A stretch of DNA of 64,000 bases from Bacillota bacterium (GCA_023415775.1 JAEZJM010000014.1:95688-159687), one strand, 5' to 3'. Positions 7,696-16,523 are shown, counted from the stretch's first letter. Made by a program: numbers and translations. The notes: generated from the letters alone by a model not told the origin.

Positions 7696-7850
7696 CAGCA
7701 CAGGCGGTATGGCCGGGTAGGAGGTACCGGTTTGGGGCAGGATAGGGCGGAGATTAGGCGGTTGGCTGCTTTGCCTGCGGAAGGTCTTTGCGGAACATTG
7801 CAGAATCTTTGAGATAGGACAAGCAGCTATTTTTTGAGGAGGCGAGCAAT

Positions 7851-8288
7851 GTGCTAAAGGATTTCAAGGAGTTCGCCATGCGCGGCAATGTCGTGGATTT
7901 GGCGGTCGGCATCATTATCGGCGCTGCTTTCGGGAAAATAGTTTCTTCGTTTGTAAGCGATATCCTGATGCCGGTTGTCGGGCTGTTTTTAGGGAAAATG
8001 GACTTTGCGAATCTGTTCGTGAATCTGTCGGGCGTCAATTACCCGACGATCGCGGCGGCGAAGGCGGCCGGGGCGCCGACGCTGAATTACGGCCTGTTTA
8101 TCAACTCGATCGTGGATTTCGTTATCGTGGCGTTCGCGATCTTTCTGATGATCCGGCAGCTCAACAGGCTGAAAAAACCGGCCGCGGCGGAAGCCCCGAC
8201 CAAGAAGGATTGCCCGTTCTGCTATTCCCAGATCCATATCAAGGCGACCGTTTGCCCGGCCTGCGCGTCAAGGCTGGAGGATAAGTAA
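7851..8288 (+). CDS. mscL: Large-conductance mechanosensitive channel MscL, with zinc-ribbon tail
   Basis: The 145-residue product opens with the MscL signature (FKEFAMRGNVVDLAVGIIIGAAFG) in the pore helix, followed by a periplasmic loop and a second membrane helix near residues 80-105. The channel opens under membrane tension to release solutes in osmotic downshock. The cytoplasmic tail carries CPFCYSQ and CPACASR, a zinc-ribbon-like four-cysteine unit, seen in MscL of some Firmicutes but not in E. coli. The GTG at 7851 follows GAGGAGGCGAG; the overlapping ATG at 7849 is out of frame. A short-spaced zinc-ribbon gene follows. Confidence 0.95.
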   Translation: MLKDFKEFAMRGNVVDLAVGIIIGAAFGKIVSSFVSDILMPVVGLFLGKMDFANLFVNLSGVNYPTIAAAKAAGAPTLNYGLFINSIVDFVIVAFAIFLMIRQLNRLKKPAAAEAPTKKDCPFCYSQIHIKATVCPACASRLEDK

Positions 8289-8313
8289 AGGTATTTCATA
8301 GGGAGGGATCGAT

Positions 8314-9240
8314 ATGCCCTGGTGCCCAAGCTGCCGCGAGGAGTATCGGCAGGGGTTCGAGACCTGCATCGATTGCGGGGCCGAGCTGGTGGACGAGTTG
8401 CCGCCGCCCGGGAAAAGCGTCGCGGCGGCGAAAACTGAGGCTATTTGCGACACGTTCCTGACAACTGCGGCGGACTGGCAGGAGGCCTCGGTGCTGGAAT
8501 CGTTTTTCAAGGCGGCGGGAATCCCCGTGATGAAGGCCGGCGGCGACTTCTATGTGCCGCTCAAAAAGCTGGAGGACGCCCAGGGCATCGTCGATGGCAT
8601 CCGAAGCACCGCCGGGGAGATGGACGGGCAGGAAGCTCCCGCCAAAGGGGCCGGGGAGTACCGGCCGCAGAACCGGAAGAACCGGCGGCCGATTCCGCAG
8701 GGGGATAGCCATACGCTATGGTGCCCGCGCTGCGGGACGGAGTACCGGCAGGGGTTCAGGCTGTGCGGCGACTGCGGCGCGAAGCTGGTGGAGAGCCCGG
8801 AGGAAATCGTCGAGGATGAGCCGCCCGCGGAGGGCGACGATGGAATAAGCTCGTTCTGCGACGCTTATCTGGCCACGGTGACCGGCAGCGCGGAGGCCGA
8901 GACGGCCCTGTCGGCGCTGAACGAGGACGGCATTCCGGCGGTGAAGGCCAGGGGCGGCTCCGGGGTGGATATCTATGTGCCGGAAGAATGGCTGGACGCC
9001 GCCCGCGATGTCGTCGGCGGCATCCGGGGGATAGCAATATACGACAAGACGAGCGGCGAGGAAGACGCAGGCTCAGGGGAACCGCCCCCGCCGGGCGCAG
9101 GCGGGAGCGGCCGTCTTTGGTGCCTCAATTGCCGGGTGGAGTACTGGCAGGAGGGGGCTTCCGTCTGCAACGATTGCGGCGCCAAGCTCGTGGACCCGGC
9201 CGGGAGGGGGCAAGGCGGGCACTTGGTACGCCTGAAGTAA
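8314..9240 (+). CDS. Repeat protein with three zinc ribbons and two DUF2007-like domains
   Basis: A 308-residue soluble protein with clear internal duplication. Three four-cysteine units of the form WCPxCxxEYxQG...CxDCGAxLV occur near residues 3-28, 133-158 and 270-295. Between them are two ~75-residue domains with the pattern CDxxLxT...A...L...GIPxxKAxGG...VYVP...A...V.GI, resembling DUF2007-type (signal-transducing PII-like) modules. The alternating architecture suggests a scaffold or metal/nucleic-acid binding protein; the function is unknown. It starts 25 bases after mscL, with GGGAGGGA ahead of the ATG, so the two are probably co-transcribed. Confidence 0.8.
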   Translation: MPWCPSCREEYRQGFETCIDCGAELVDELPPPGKSVAAAKTEAICDTFLTTAADWQEASVLESFFKAAGIPVMKAGGDFYVPLKKLEDAQGIVDGIRSTAGEMDGQEAPAKGAGEYRPQNRKNRRPIPQGDSHTLWCPRCGTEYRQGFRLCGDCGAKLVESPEEIVEDEPPAEGDDGISSFCDAYLATVTGSAEAETALSALNEDGIPAVKARGGSGVDIYVPEEWLDAARDVVGGIRGIAIYDKTSGEEDAGSGEPPPPGAGGSGRLWCLNCRVEYWQEGASVCNDCGAKLVDPAGRGQGGHLVRLK

Positions 9241-9317
9241 AGTAAAAAATCCATGCCCGCTTCGTGCAGTGCATGGGTTTTTGCGGATTTGGATGGCGGC
9301 GGTGAGGCGTGACCTTG
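9236..9317. repeat. Dispersed terminator-like repeat, copy 3
   Basis: Near-identical to 2706-2788, including the AAAAAATCCATGC / GCATGGGTTTTT hairpin. It begins at the stop codon of the zinc-ribbon gene, so the repeat also supplies its terminator. The 27-bp palindrome is missing here. Confidence 0.7.
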
Positions 9318-9419
9318 TGAATCCATCTTTTTTGCCGGGCTAAGGAGGATAAGTTTACAAAAACCGGAGCAAGCGCTTCCCTCTAAGCATTAGCCAGCCG
9401 ACAGCCGGGAGGAATTACT

Positions 9420-10655
9420 GTGAATATCCGATGTTCATTACCCATTTCTGCTTTTTGTCTATTCGTTATTTTAGTTGTTATTTTAACTTGTTCGCCAACA
9501 GGCTACAGCCATGAAAAGAACAGCCAGCTTTTGAAGGTCGCAACGTTCGAGGGCGGCACCGCCTACAGAACCAGCGATAATGTTTACTGGGTGTTAAGTT
9601 TGACCGGTACCTGGCGGGAAATGGGCCGGCAGTATGGCGGACTTGTCCGGGAAGATTTGCGCCAATTCTATCAGGAAATAACCGAGGATGTGGCGGCCCG
9701 TGGCATTGATAAAAAAGAGCAGCTTGAAGCTGCGAAAGATTTCGCCGATAGTTTAGACGATAATCTTCGGGAATTGCTGACAGGCATTTCTGAAACCTCA
9801 GGGCTTAGTAAGGATGAGGTTTTGCTTTTGAACGCCGGAATGCTCAATCTCTCTAACGCCGTGTTAGGACCTGTAGTTCCCAGCGCGTGCAGCGGTTTGG
9901 CCGCCTGGGGCGATTATACCCCGGATGGCAGTATGGTATTCGGAAGAAACTGGGATATTGACAGAGAAAGCATGAAACAGTACATGAAATACTTGTCTGT
10001 TGTCGTGTTCAATGCCGATTCGGGAAACGGCATTGCCAACGTCCATCCCCTCGGCAATGTTTACCTTGAGACAGGGATGAATAGCAAAGGCCTGTTTCTT
10101 GAATTGAATAATGGCGTGTATTCCGACACCAACATCTTCGAAGATCGTGAAAATAGTGTTTCCACATTGGTTTCGGTTCTCAACCGATGCAGCACTATCG
10201 CGGGAGCAGCCGCTTATCTCGCGGCTATACCGGCAGATATGTCGTATATTATTCAACTTGCCGATGCGCAAGACTGCGTCTCCGTTGAAAGGCCGACTTT
10301 CGGTAGCCGAGTTAGGCGCAGCGAACAAAATGGCGTATTGGCGGCGTATAACAGTTTTGTTCCCCCGTACCCGCAAGAATGGGAAGGAAAGGTAGCTGCG
10401 CCGCGGAGCCCGAAGGAAGATCCGCGCTATCAGAATCTTCTTAGCCTTGCCAATTCCAAGGAGTTTTACGGAAAGCTCGATCCGGCGGGAATGAAAAGAC
10501 TGCTGGACATTCAGGTGCAAAACGGCGGAGCGACACATAGAGGCAGTGTATTGCAGGTTATCGCGACGCCGAAGGATATGAAGCTGTGGATTCGCGGTCT
10601 GGATTATTCCGACTGGCAGGAAGTTGACTTGAAAGGCTTGTTCAAAAATAAGTAG
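9420..10655 (+). CDS. Exported C45-type (acyltransferase/Ntn-hydrolase) peptidase family protein
   Basis: A 411-residue protein with a hydrophobic signal segment at residues 8-28. It contains the pattern of the C45 / penicillin-acyltransferase-like Ntn hydrolases: GTWREMGRQYG near residue 65, PSACSGLAAWG with the likely catalytic Cys157, GSMVFGRNWD just after, and MNSKGLFLELNNG near residue 222. These enzymes cleave amide bonds using an N-terminal nucleophile exposed by self-processing. The substrate is unknown; being exported, it may act on peptides or acyl-amides outside the cytoplasm. GTG start at 9420 after GGGAGGAATTACT. Confidence 0.8.
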   Translation: MNIRCSLPISAFCLFVILVVILTCSPTGYSHEKNSQLLKVATFEGGTAYRTSDNVYWVLSLTGTWREMGRQYGGLVREDLRQFYQEITEDVAARGIDKKEQLEAAKDFADSLDDNLRELLTGISETSGLSKDEVLLLNAGMLNLSNAVLGPVVPSACSGLAAWGDYTPDGSMVFGRNWDIDRESMKQYMKYLSVVVFNADSGNGIANVHPLGNVYLETGMNSKGLFLELNNGVYSDTNIFEDRENSVSTLVSVLNRCSTIAGAAAYLAAIPADMSYIIQLADAQDCVSVERPTFGSRVRRSEQNGVLAAYNSFVPPYPQEWEGKVAAPRSPKEDPRYQNLLSLANSKEFYGKLDPAGMKRLLDIQVQNGGATHRGSVLQVIATPKDMKLWIRGLDYSDWQEVDLKGLFKNK

Positions 10656-10761
10656 GGCCAGAGGCAACGAATGAAAGCCAAGCTGGGTGTATTGTCGATG
10701 CGGCTGGTACCAATACTGTAGCGCGGAAAACGGCCTCGGCGGGCGGTGGCGCATTAATTAT

Positions 10762-10814
10762 GCCGACGCCGCGGGTGGCAAACCCCAAAGCGCCAGATAG
10801 GCGCGGATTTGGCA
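10762..10814 (+). repeat. 53-bp dispersed repeat, copy 2
   Basis: Shares GCCGACGC, GGCAAACCCCAAA, GCGCCAGA and GGCGCG in order with 6712-6764. It lies between the C45 gene and the following terminator. Confidence 0.65.
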
Positions 10815-10833
10815 GCGAATAACGAAACGCAAG

Positions 10834-10864
10834 AACCCCGGCCTTTCCCCGGCCGGGGTTTTGA
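10834..10864. terminator. Two-way intrinsic terminator
   Basis: AACCCCGGCC at 10834-10843 and GGCCGGGGTT at 10851-10860, with TTTT beyond on the plus strand. It separates the C45 gene from the convergent selenoprotein candidate. Confidence 0.7.
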
Positions 10865-10881
10865 AGTGTGCCGCCGGGATT

Positions 10882-11184
10882 TTATTTGCTCCCGGCGAAG
10901 CCCAGCAGGATGAGCTTGGTGCCGACGCCGCCGGTAACGACGTCGATGCGGGCGCCGGCGGCGCCTTTGACGGCATTGTGAACATAGACGGACGTTCCGT
11001 CGAGGCTCATTTTTTCGTAGGCGTAAAGCTCGGATTGTTCAGGCATGCCCCATCGCACGGATGGGATGTCTCGCGACTGAGCGCCGCCTCAGCTGTAACA
11101 GATTTGCGTGTCCAGGCCGACGGTGACGGTGTTGCCGCGCTCGGCGATGGTTTTTTGCGCCTTCGGCGTTATTTTCAGGTTCAT
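10882..11184 (-). CDS. Candidate selenoprotein, CC/Se-motif (HesB-like) family, in-frame TGA
   Basis: Reading from the ATG at 11184, which has an ideal AGGAGGTG seven bases upstream, gives a 100-residue protein only if the TGA at 11091-11089 is read as selenocysteine (residue 32, context ICYSUGGAQ). Codons on both sides continue in the same frame without other stops, to TAA at 10882. The fold pattern (KITPKAQKTI... start, then P.V..G.P, then a DGTSVYVHNAV strand, then a glycine-rich end) resembles small HesB/IscA-like proteins in which a CC, CU or related motif is found. A hairpin (CCCATC/GATGGG, 5-base loop, 11049-11065) lies 23 bases after the TGA, where a bacterial SECIS would be. Function is unknown, perhaps redox or metal binding. 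The selenocysteine machinery is not in this window. Confidence 0.75.
11049..11065 (-). promoter_or_regulatory. Candidate SECIS stem-loop
   Basis: A 6-bp perfect stem with loop CGTGC, 23 bases downstream of the in-frame TGA. Its position suits a bacterial SECIS; the loop lacks a clear GGUC, so the call rests mainly on position. Confidence 0.4.
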
Positions 11185-11230
11185 TTTCTGCACCTCCTCA
11201 TTTTTACGGGTCAGCAGGCCGCGCCGGCGA

Positions 11231-12403
11231 TCAGTTGTTTTCGATATAGCGGGCGATTATTGTTCCGGCGAGCAATGACCATACCGGAGCGCTGATATTT
11301 AGGATGGTGATGTTCGCCAGCGCGATCATGAAGGCAAAGGTGGCGCTAAGCTTCATCGACGGCCGGGAAAAGCTGATTTGCAGGCTGTTTATAAAGACGC
11401 CGAGCAAGGCGAACCCGCCGAGGATGGCGATAAACGGGGCGGGCAGGGCCTGGATCCAGGGGACAAGCTGCCACGCGAACAGGCCGAATATAAGGATTAT
11501 GGTGCCGGAGACAACCGCCGCCATATAGCGCTTTTCCTTGGGGCCCGCTTCTTCGCCGGCGCAGATGGCGGTCATCATGCCGCCGATATTGGCGGACTGG
11601 CCGCCGAAGATGCCGGCGATGGCGGAAAAGAGACCGCTGACGGCGACGATCCGATTGACCGGGGGGCGATAGTCGTTTTGCTCTAACGCGCCGAGCCCAA
11701 CCGCGCAGTCATTGCTTAGAATGAGCAGGGCCAGGGGAAGCGCGACGGAGAGGAAGCCGGCCAGGCTGAACTCGGGAGCCTGCGCCTGCGGAAGGGCGAA
11801 GGCGGCCGCCATGCCCGCGCCGCCGATATTGTGGGACAGAAGCAGGAGAACGCACCCGGCGGCAATGGCCGCCAGCATGGGGGGAATACGCTTGGCGCGC
11901 TTGCTGAAATAGAAGAAGACCAGTAAGGCGCCGCCGCCGACCAGCAGAAACTGGCTGGTGGAAACGATGAAGCTAATCATGTATTTGGTGATCATGCCGG
12001 CCAGCATCGCGGAGATAATTTCCCGGGGAACATAGGCAAATAGTTTGGCGAAGGCGCCCAGAGACCCGACCGCGAGGATTAATAGACCGGAGAGAAGATA
12101 AGCGCCGATGAGCTCGGGGTAGGTGAATTGGCTGGTGACTGTGGCCAAAAAGGCTACGCCGGTGATCGAATGAGCCCCGACGATGGGTATGCGATAGCGC
12201 AGCGGCAATATAATACCGAGAATGCCGCCGCCGACATATACCGCAAAAAACCAGAGTACCGTCTGATATGTCGAAAAGTTCCCTTTCGCCGCCGCCTCTA
12301 AGATGATGGCCGGGGGACCGGTGATCGCCAGTAAGGAGGTAACAATTCCTGCTGCGATGTTTCTTTGGTTTAAATCGCGTAAAGGGTTTGCAAAGACGCT
12401 CAG
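11231..12403 (-). CDS. BenE-family (benzoate/H+ symporter-like) transporter
   Basis: A very hydrophobic protein of about 390 residues with 10-12 predicted membrane helices. The pattern fits the BenE family: LLAITGPPAIILEAA near the start, RIPIVGAHSITGVAFL near residue 80, and a central GGQSANIGGMMTAICAGEEAGP resembling NCS2/BenE transporters. The cargo in E. coli-type homologues is benzoate-like; here it is unknown. No ATG/GTG fits: GGAGGAGG is spaced seven bases from a CTG at 12403, which gives the usual family length, so a CTG start is proposed. A TTG at 12490 would add 29 residues lacking family character. It sits 46 bases after the selenoprotein start on the same strand. Confidence 0.8.
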   Translation of the reverse strand: MSVFANPLRDLNQRNIAAGIVTSLLAITGPPAIILEAAAKGNFSTYQTVLWFFAVYVGGGILGIILPLRYRIPIVGAHSITGVAFLATVTSQFTYPELIGAYLLSGLLILAVGSLGAFAKLFAYVPREIISAMLAGMITKYMISFIVSTSQFLLVGGGALLVFFYFSKRAKRIPPMLAAIAAGCVLLLLSHNIGGAGMAAAFALPQAQAPEFSLAGFLSVALPLALLILSNDCAVGLGALEQNDYRPPVNRIVAVSGLFSAIAGIFGGQSANIGGMMTAICAGEEAGPKEKRYMAAVVSGTIILIFGLFAWQLVPWIQALPAPFIAILGGFALLGVFINSLQISFSRPSMKLSATFAFMIALANITILNISAPVWSLLAGTIIARYIENN

Positions 12404-12689
12404 ATATAGTCCTCCTCCACGGAATAAAAGCTGTTGTCTTTTGCCGTCGCTCGGCCTTGAAGATGTAATCGCATTTTTGGCATTGCGCAAGGATGTGCTC
12501 GCTGTCTTCTCGGTGGTATGCGCCCGACCATCGGCAAATGCTTTGCAGGATGGGTACGACGGATTTACCTTCCTGTACCGTAATTATATAGGGCATACTG
12601 CTTATGCACAAGCAACTATGAAATTTATGAGTTACTTATGAATGTGAAGGTTTATTTACGGGCGGGTCGTTGCCCTGCCGAGGAAGAGC

Positions 12690-12742
12690 GCCGACGCAGC
12701 GTGCGGCAAACTCCGCGACGCCAGGAAGGCGCGGCTGGAGCA
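12690..12742 (+). repeat. 53-bp dispersed repeat, copy 3
   Basis: GCCGACGCAGCGTGCGGCAA, then CGCCAGGAAGGCGCGG, aligning with the copies at 6712 and 10762. As at 10762, an intrinsic terminator follows within about 20 bases. Confidence 0.6.
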
Positions 12743-12760
12743 CCGATTTATCCGGACACG

Positions 12761-12792
12761 AAAACCCGGCCAGTATGAGGGCCGGGTTTTGG
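12761..12792. terminator. Two-way intrinsic terminator downstream of chemotaxis gene
   Basis: AAAACCCGGC at 12761-12770 pairs with GCCGGGTTTT at 12781-12790; T-runs result on both strands. Confidence 0.75.
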
Positions 12793-12808
12793 TATTCAGC
12801 GCTGCGGC

Positions 12809-13993
12809 TTACGACGATTTGGTCAGTTGCAGCGTGATTTCGCAGACTTCTTCGCTTTCTTTGCGGATATTTTCAATGGCTGTGAAGATTTCCATGATCT
12901 GCGTGTTTTCCTGCTGCGATGCTTGCGATATCGCGGTGAATAGTTGCTGATTCTCCTGCATTTCGCCGGTGAGGGTTCCCATTGCCGACGCTATCTGGGT
13001 GACCGCTTCCCGGATGCTGCCGACCGCCTGGCGGATGGTGTCGGTCGAGGTCTGGCTTTCGGCCGCGAGTTTGCCCACTTCTTTGGCGACGACGGCAAAG
13101 CCGCGCCCTGCTTCGCCCACCCGGGCGGCCTCAATGGTGGCGTTGAGGGCAAGCAGGTTGGTCTGCCCGGATATGTGTTTTATGGCTTCGACGATATTGC
13201 CGATGCTTTTCGCCGCTACCGCCAAGGTATCCGATAGGTTCTTCACGTGTTCGAGGGTGGTCATGCCGTGGCTGAATCTTACGGTCAGTTTATCGAAAGA
13301 CGCCGTTTCGTCCTGGACGGACCGGGCTCTCTGCTGGGTGATGGCGGAAATCTGCTGCATCTTTTCCATGAGATGGTTCATGCCGCTGACGACTTTATTG
13401 GACAGTTGCCGGTAGCTGAACAGGGTGACCCATTTCATGAGCTCGCAGGCCGACCTGATTTCGATCATCCTCTGGGCGGCGATTATCCGGCAGGCGGGGT
13501 TCATGTGTTGCCGATATTTCTGCTGCAATGCGCCTCTTTCGCCCACGAGCGTCACGGGGCCGATGATTATTTCCGCCTTGCCCAGCAGGTCTGCGATTTC
13601 GCCGTCGGCGATTTCTTCGAAGGGGATATGCTCGAAGCGTAGGTGGTCTATGCCGTTGGTGGTGCATTGGTCGGCGACCATTTTCGTAAATTGCGCCGTG
13701 TTGCCGAATATGTGAACGGTTTGTTCCCTGGGCAGCTTCGCCAGCTCGATGAAGTAGTGGGTGTAGGGGAAGAGGTCAATGCCGACCAGTTTCTCTTCCG
13801 GTATGAATTTCGCCAACTCGCCGCGGCGCTGCGAAACGCAGACAAAGAGGTCGGCCGCGTCAGGGCCGGCGAGCTTACCAAGCGGGCATCCCTGAACAGA
13901 GATGCTTTCTCCGAGCACTTGCCTGACAATCCCCACTACCTCGTCAGCGACCAACTGATCGCCAGCCACTGTCATGACTTTGATATCCTGCAC
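12809..13993 (-). CDS. Cytoplasmic methyl-accepting chemotaxis protein with novel N-terminal sensor
   Basis: A 394-residue receptor without membrane segments. Residues 1-190 form a globular alpha/beta region (contains HIFGNTAQFTKMVADQC and AEIIIGPVTLVGERGAL) that looks like the PrpR N-terminal-type sensor domain, which in known proteins binds small organic acids; this is a tentative comparison. Residues 200-394 form the MCP signalling domain with the tip HISGQTNLLALNATIEAARV near residue 290. GTG start at 13993 after AGGAGTCGGC. It would signal to CheA from the cytoplasm. The ligand is unknown. Confidence 0.85.
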   Translation of the reverse strand: MQDIKVMTVAGDQLVADEVVGIVRQVLGESISVQGCPLGKLAGPDAADLFVCVSQRRGELAKFIPEEKLVGIDLFPYTHYFIELAKLPREQTVHIFGNTAQFTKMVADQCTTNGIDHLRFEHIPFEEIADGEIADLLGKAEIIIGPVTLVGERGALQQKYRQHMNPACRIIAAQRMIEIRSACELMKWVTLFSYRQLSNKVVSGMNHLMEKMQQISAITQQRARSVQDETASFDKLTVRFSHGMTTLEHVKNLSDTLAVAAKSIGNIVEAIKHISGQTNLLALNATIEAARVGEAGRGFAVVAKEVGKLAAESQTSTDTIRQAVGSIREAVTQIASAMGTLTGEMQENQQLFTAISQASQQENTQIMEIFTAIENIRKESEEVCEITLQLTKSS

Positions 13994-14304
13994 GCCGACT
14001 CCTCCACTTCTGTGTTCTCAATGCTCTCAGAGCTTATTGCGCCCCAGTTGGCAAATTTGTGCCAAAATTGGTTTTTAAGTGTTATTTCGACAAATAATTG
14101 CCTAAACCTCCAGTAAATAGATTATGGCGGAGCAGCCGGCGCAGGAACGGGGCACCGTCTGTTATTGTGACGAGACGCAGAAACCCCGGTCTAACGACCG
14201 GGGTTGGTTTGTGGGGAGGAGAGATAGTATTTTTTCCTGGTAGGGCTCGAGAAGAAATTTTTGGCGGAGATTAATGAGGTTGGGGCCGAACTCGGCTTCA
14301 CGTT
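13994..14304. other. Intergenic stretch with a terminator only
   Basis: Upstream DNA of the cytoplasmic receptor (AT-rich at 14040-14115), then a terminator. I see no gene or clear promoter in it. Confidence 0.5.
14181..14212. terminator. Intrinsic terminator between chemotaxis genes
   Basis: AACCCCGGTC at 14182-14191 pairs with GACCGGGGTT at 14196-14205; T-rich beyond. Confidence 0.65.
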
Positions 14305-16281
14305 TTACAGCCGGAATTTGGCGACGGCCGCCTGGAGGTCCTGGGCCAGTCCGGCCAGCGCCTCGCTCGATGTGGCGATTTCCTCCATCGAGGCCAGCTG
14401 CTCCTCGGTGGCTGCCGATACGCTCTGCGCTTCATCGGATGACTTTTTGCTGAGTGCGTCGATCCGGTTGACGGCCTCGACGATCCTTTGGCTGCCCAAG
14501 GCCATTTCCTGGATAGCCTGCGAAATCTGTTTGATCTGGCCGTTGACTTCGGTCACCATGCCCGTTATTTCACGGAAGGTCACACCAGCCGCATTTACGA
14601 CTTCCGCGCCTGTTTTTACTTCTTGGGTGCCTTGCTGCATGGCCTCGACCGCTTTGTCGGTGTCGAGCTGGGTATCGCTTATTAGGCCGGCGATTTTTTT
14701 CGCCGCCTCTTCGGATTGTTCGGCGAGTTTGCGCACTTCTTCCGCCACGACGGCGAAACCCCGGCCCTGTTCTCCGGCGCGGGCGGCCTCGATGGCGGCG
14801 TTGAGGGCGAGGAGATTGGTCTGGCCGGCAATTCCGGAGATGGTGTCGACGATCTGGCCGATTTCTTTCGAGCGTTCACCCAGCTTGGCGACCACTGCCG
14901 CCGAATTGTCGACCGTCTGCTCGATCCGCTCCATCTGGCTGATGGCTTTATCGACAGCGGCACCGCCGGCGGCGGCTTTTTCCGCCACCCGCCCGGACTG
15001 GCTGGCGACAGTGCCGGAGTTGGCGGCGATTTGCTGGATGCCTGCCGACAGCTCGGCTACTGTTGCGGCAGCTTCGTCGGCGGCGTTTATCTGCTCTGCG
15101 GCCCCGCCGGCGACTTCCTGGATGGAGACGGCGATTTGGTTGCTCGCCTGGGAAGATTGCCCGGCGCTGGCGGTGAGCTGTTGCGAGGAAGCCGCCAGAT
15201 GCTCGGATTTGGCGGAGATTTGCCTGATGAGGGCGCCGATATTCTGGGCCATTTTTTCAAAGCTTTGGGCCAGGCGGCCGATTTCGTCGTTCGTGCTGAT
15301 GCCTAAGTTTGCCTGGGATAAGTCGCCGCCGGCGATTTTTTGGGCTGCTGCCTCAAGCGATTGGATGGGGCGGGCGATGCGCCGGGCAAACCAGCTGATG
15401 GCGATGCCGGCGAGGAGCATGACGACGACGATTGTCACGAGGGAGATTGTTGTAAGGGCCGAGAGTACGCCGGTTATTTCCGCCGTCGGCACGGTTAGGG
15501 CCAACGACCAGCCCGTTCCCGGTACGGGGGCGTAGGAGATCATTTTTTCGGCGCCGTCCCATTTATAGCTAGCAACACCGGTTTCGCCCTTGACCATTCG
15601 CCCGGTCACGTCGCGGATGGCTTGGGGATATTTTTCATCGGTCAGGGAGTTGGCTTTCATTACGAGGTCCTTGTTGGCGTGGATAATCATCAGGCCGTCG
15701 CCCCGAACGACGTAGGCGCTGCCTGTATGGCCGACCTTGATCCCCAGAATCCGTTTTTCCAGTTCCTCAATGTAAATGGAGCCGACGAGAACTCCGGTAA
15801 CTACGTTGCCGCTTTTGATAGGCGTGGCGAGGACGACGACCGATTTGCCTGTTGTCATCGATTTAAGGGGATCGGAGATCGAGGTGGCGCCTTTCATGCC
15901 GGCCTGGAAGTAGGCCCGGCTGCTCAGATTGCCTTTGGTCCCTTTCGTGTCGACGAGGGTTCCATCGGGCGTGATCCAGAAGATATTCTCGTAAATCCCG
16001 CTGTTATTTTTCATTTCCGAGCCGATATAGGCCAGCATGGCTTCCTGGTTGCCGCCGGACATTACCGGGGAGCGCGCGATGGCGTGCATTTCCGTTTTGC
16101 GGATATCGAACCAATTGCCGAGTCCTTCGGCGGTGGACACCGACATTGTTTGGAGCTCCTCCACGACATTGTCGGTGACGATCGCCCGGGCCCGCCAGTA
16201 GTTGAGCCCGCCCAGGGCGGCGAGGGCCACCAGGACGATAGCCAGAATAGTAACTGTGAGTTTTGCTTGAATAGTTTTCAC
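14305..16281 (-). CDS. Membrane methyl-accepting chemotaxis protein with dCache sensor
   Basis: A 658-residue receptor. A membrane helix at residues 7-27 is followed by an extracytoplasmic double-Cache sensor (contains FDIRKTEMHAIARSPVM, ITPDGTLVDTKGTKGN and GLMIIHANKDLVM), the second membrane helix at about 285-305, a HAMP region (ARPIQSLEAAAQKIAGGDLS), and the signalling domain with tip GIAGQTNLLALNAAIEAARA near residue 500. dCache domains usually bind amino acids or carboxylates. The GTG at 16281 with GGAGG nine bases upstream is chosen over the longer frame to 16320. A typical full-length chemoreceptor. Confidence 0.93.
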   Translation of the reverse strand: MKTIQAKLTVTILAIVLVALAALGGLNYWRARAIVTDNVVEELQTMSVSTAEGLGNWFDIRKTEMHAIARSPVMSGGNQEAMLAYIGSEMKNNSGIYENIFWITPDGTLVDTKGTKGNLSSRAYFQAGMKGATSISDPLKSMTTGKSVVVLATPIKSGNVVTGVLVGSIYIEELEKRILGIKVGHTGSAYVVRGDGLMIIHANKDLVMKANSLTDEKYPQAIRDVTGRMVKGETGVASYKWDGAEKMISYAPVPGTGWSLALTVPTAEITGVLSALTTISLVTIVVVMLLAGIAISWFARRIARPIQSLEAAAQKIAGGDLSQANLGISTNDEIGRLAQSFEKMAQNIGALIRQISAKSEHLAASSQQLTASAGQSSQASNQIAVSIQEVAGGAAEQINAADEAAATVAELSAGIQQIAANSGTVASQSGRVAEKAAAGGAAVDKAISQMERIEQTVDNSAAVVAKLGERSKEIGQIVDTISGIAGQTNLLALNAAIEAARAGEQGRGFAVVAEEVRKLAEQSEEAAKKIAGLISDTQLDTDKAVEAMQQGTQEVKTGAEVVNAAGVTFREITGMVTEVNGQIKQISQAIQEMALGSQRIVEAVNRIDALSKKSSDEAQSVSAATEEQLASMEEIATSSEALAGLAQDLQAAVAKFRL

Positions 16282-16523
16282 GAAATCAGTCCTCCAAAAT
16301 GGGCCGGAACCCTTCTGCATGTAATCTTATAGTAGATGCAAGGCGCGTGCCAATATCGGCGCGCGTCTGTGGGAGAAAGCCCGGAAGCTTATATTTGCGC
16401 GAGCAAAACGAATTTATTCTTTCTTGCCGGGCACGAGGTTTATATGCAATATGCGACAAAATGGCGCAATTATTGCAATTTGGGGGTAGGGGGCGGGGCC
16501 TTTGTGCAGGGTGAGCTGTCCGC

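Larger units (their letters stand above)
12404..12808. other. Gene-poor stretch with repeat copy and terminator
   Basis: Contains a minus-strand open frame from about 12596 with a CxxC (QCQKCDY), but it has no ribosome site and runs on out of frame through the BenE gene, so it is not called. It also holds the 53-bp repeat at 12690 and the terminator at 12761. Confidence 0.5.

Noticed and set aside
10882..11184. Pseudogene with a nonsense mutation
   Set aside because: The ribosome site, coherent protein on both sides, Cys/Gly context of the TGA and a downstream hairpin fit selenocysteine better, though it cannot be proven from sequence alone.
11973..12611. A 212-codon frame upstream of and overlapping the BenE-like gene, with a CxxC in its first part
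   Set aside because: No ribosome site and most of it is out of frame inside a clear transporter gene.
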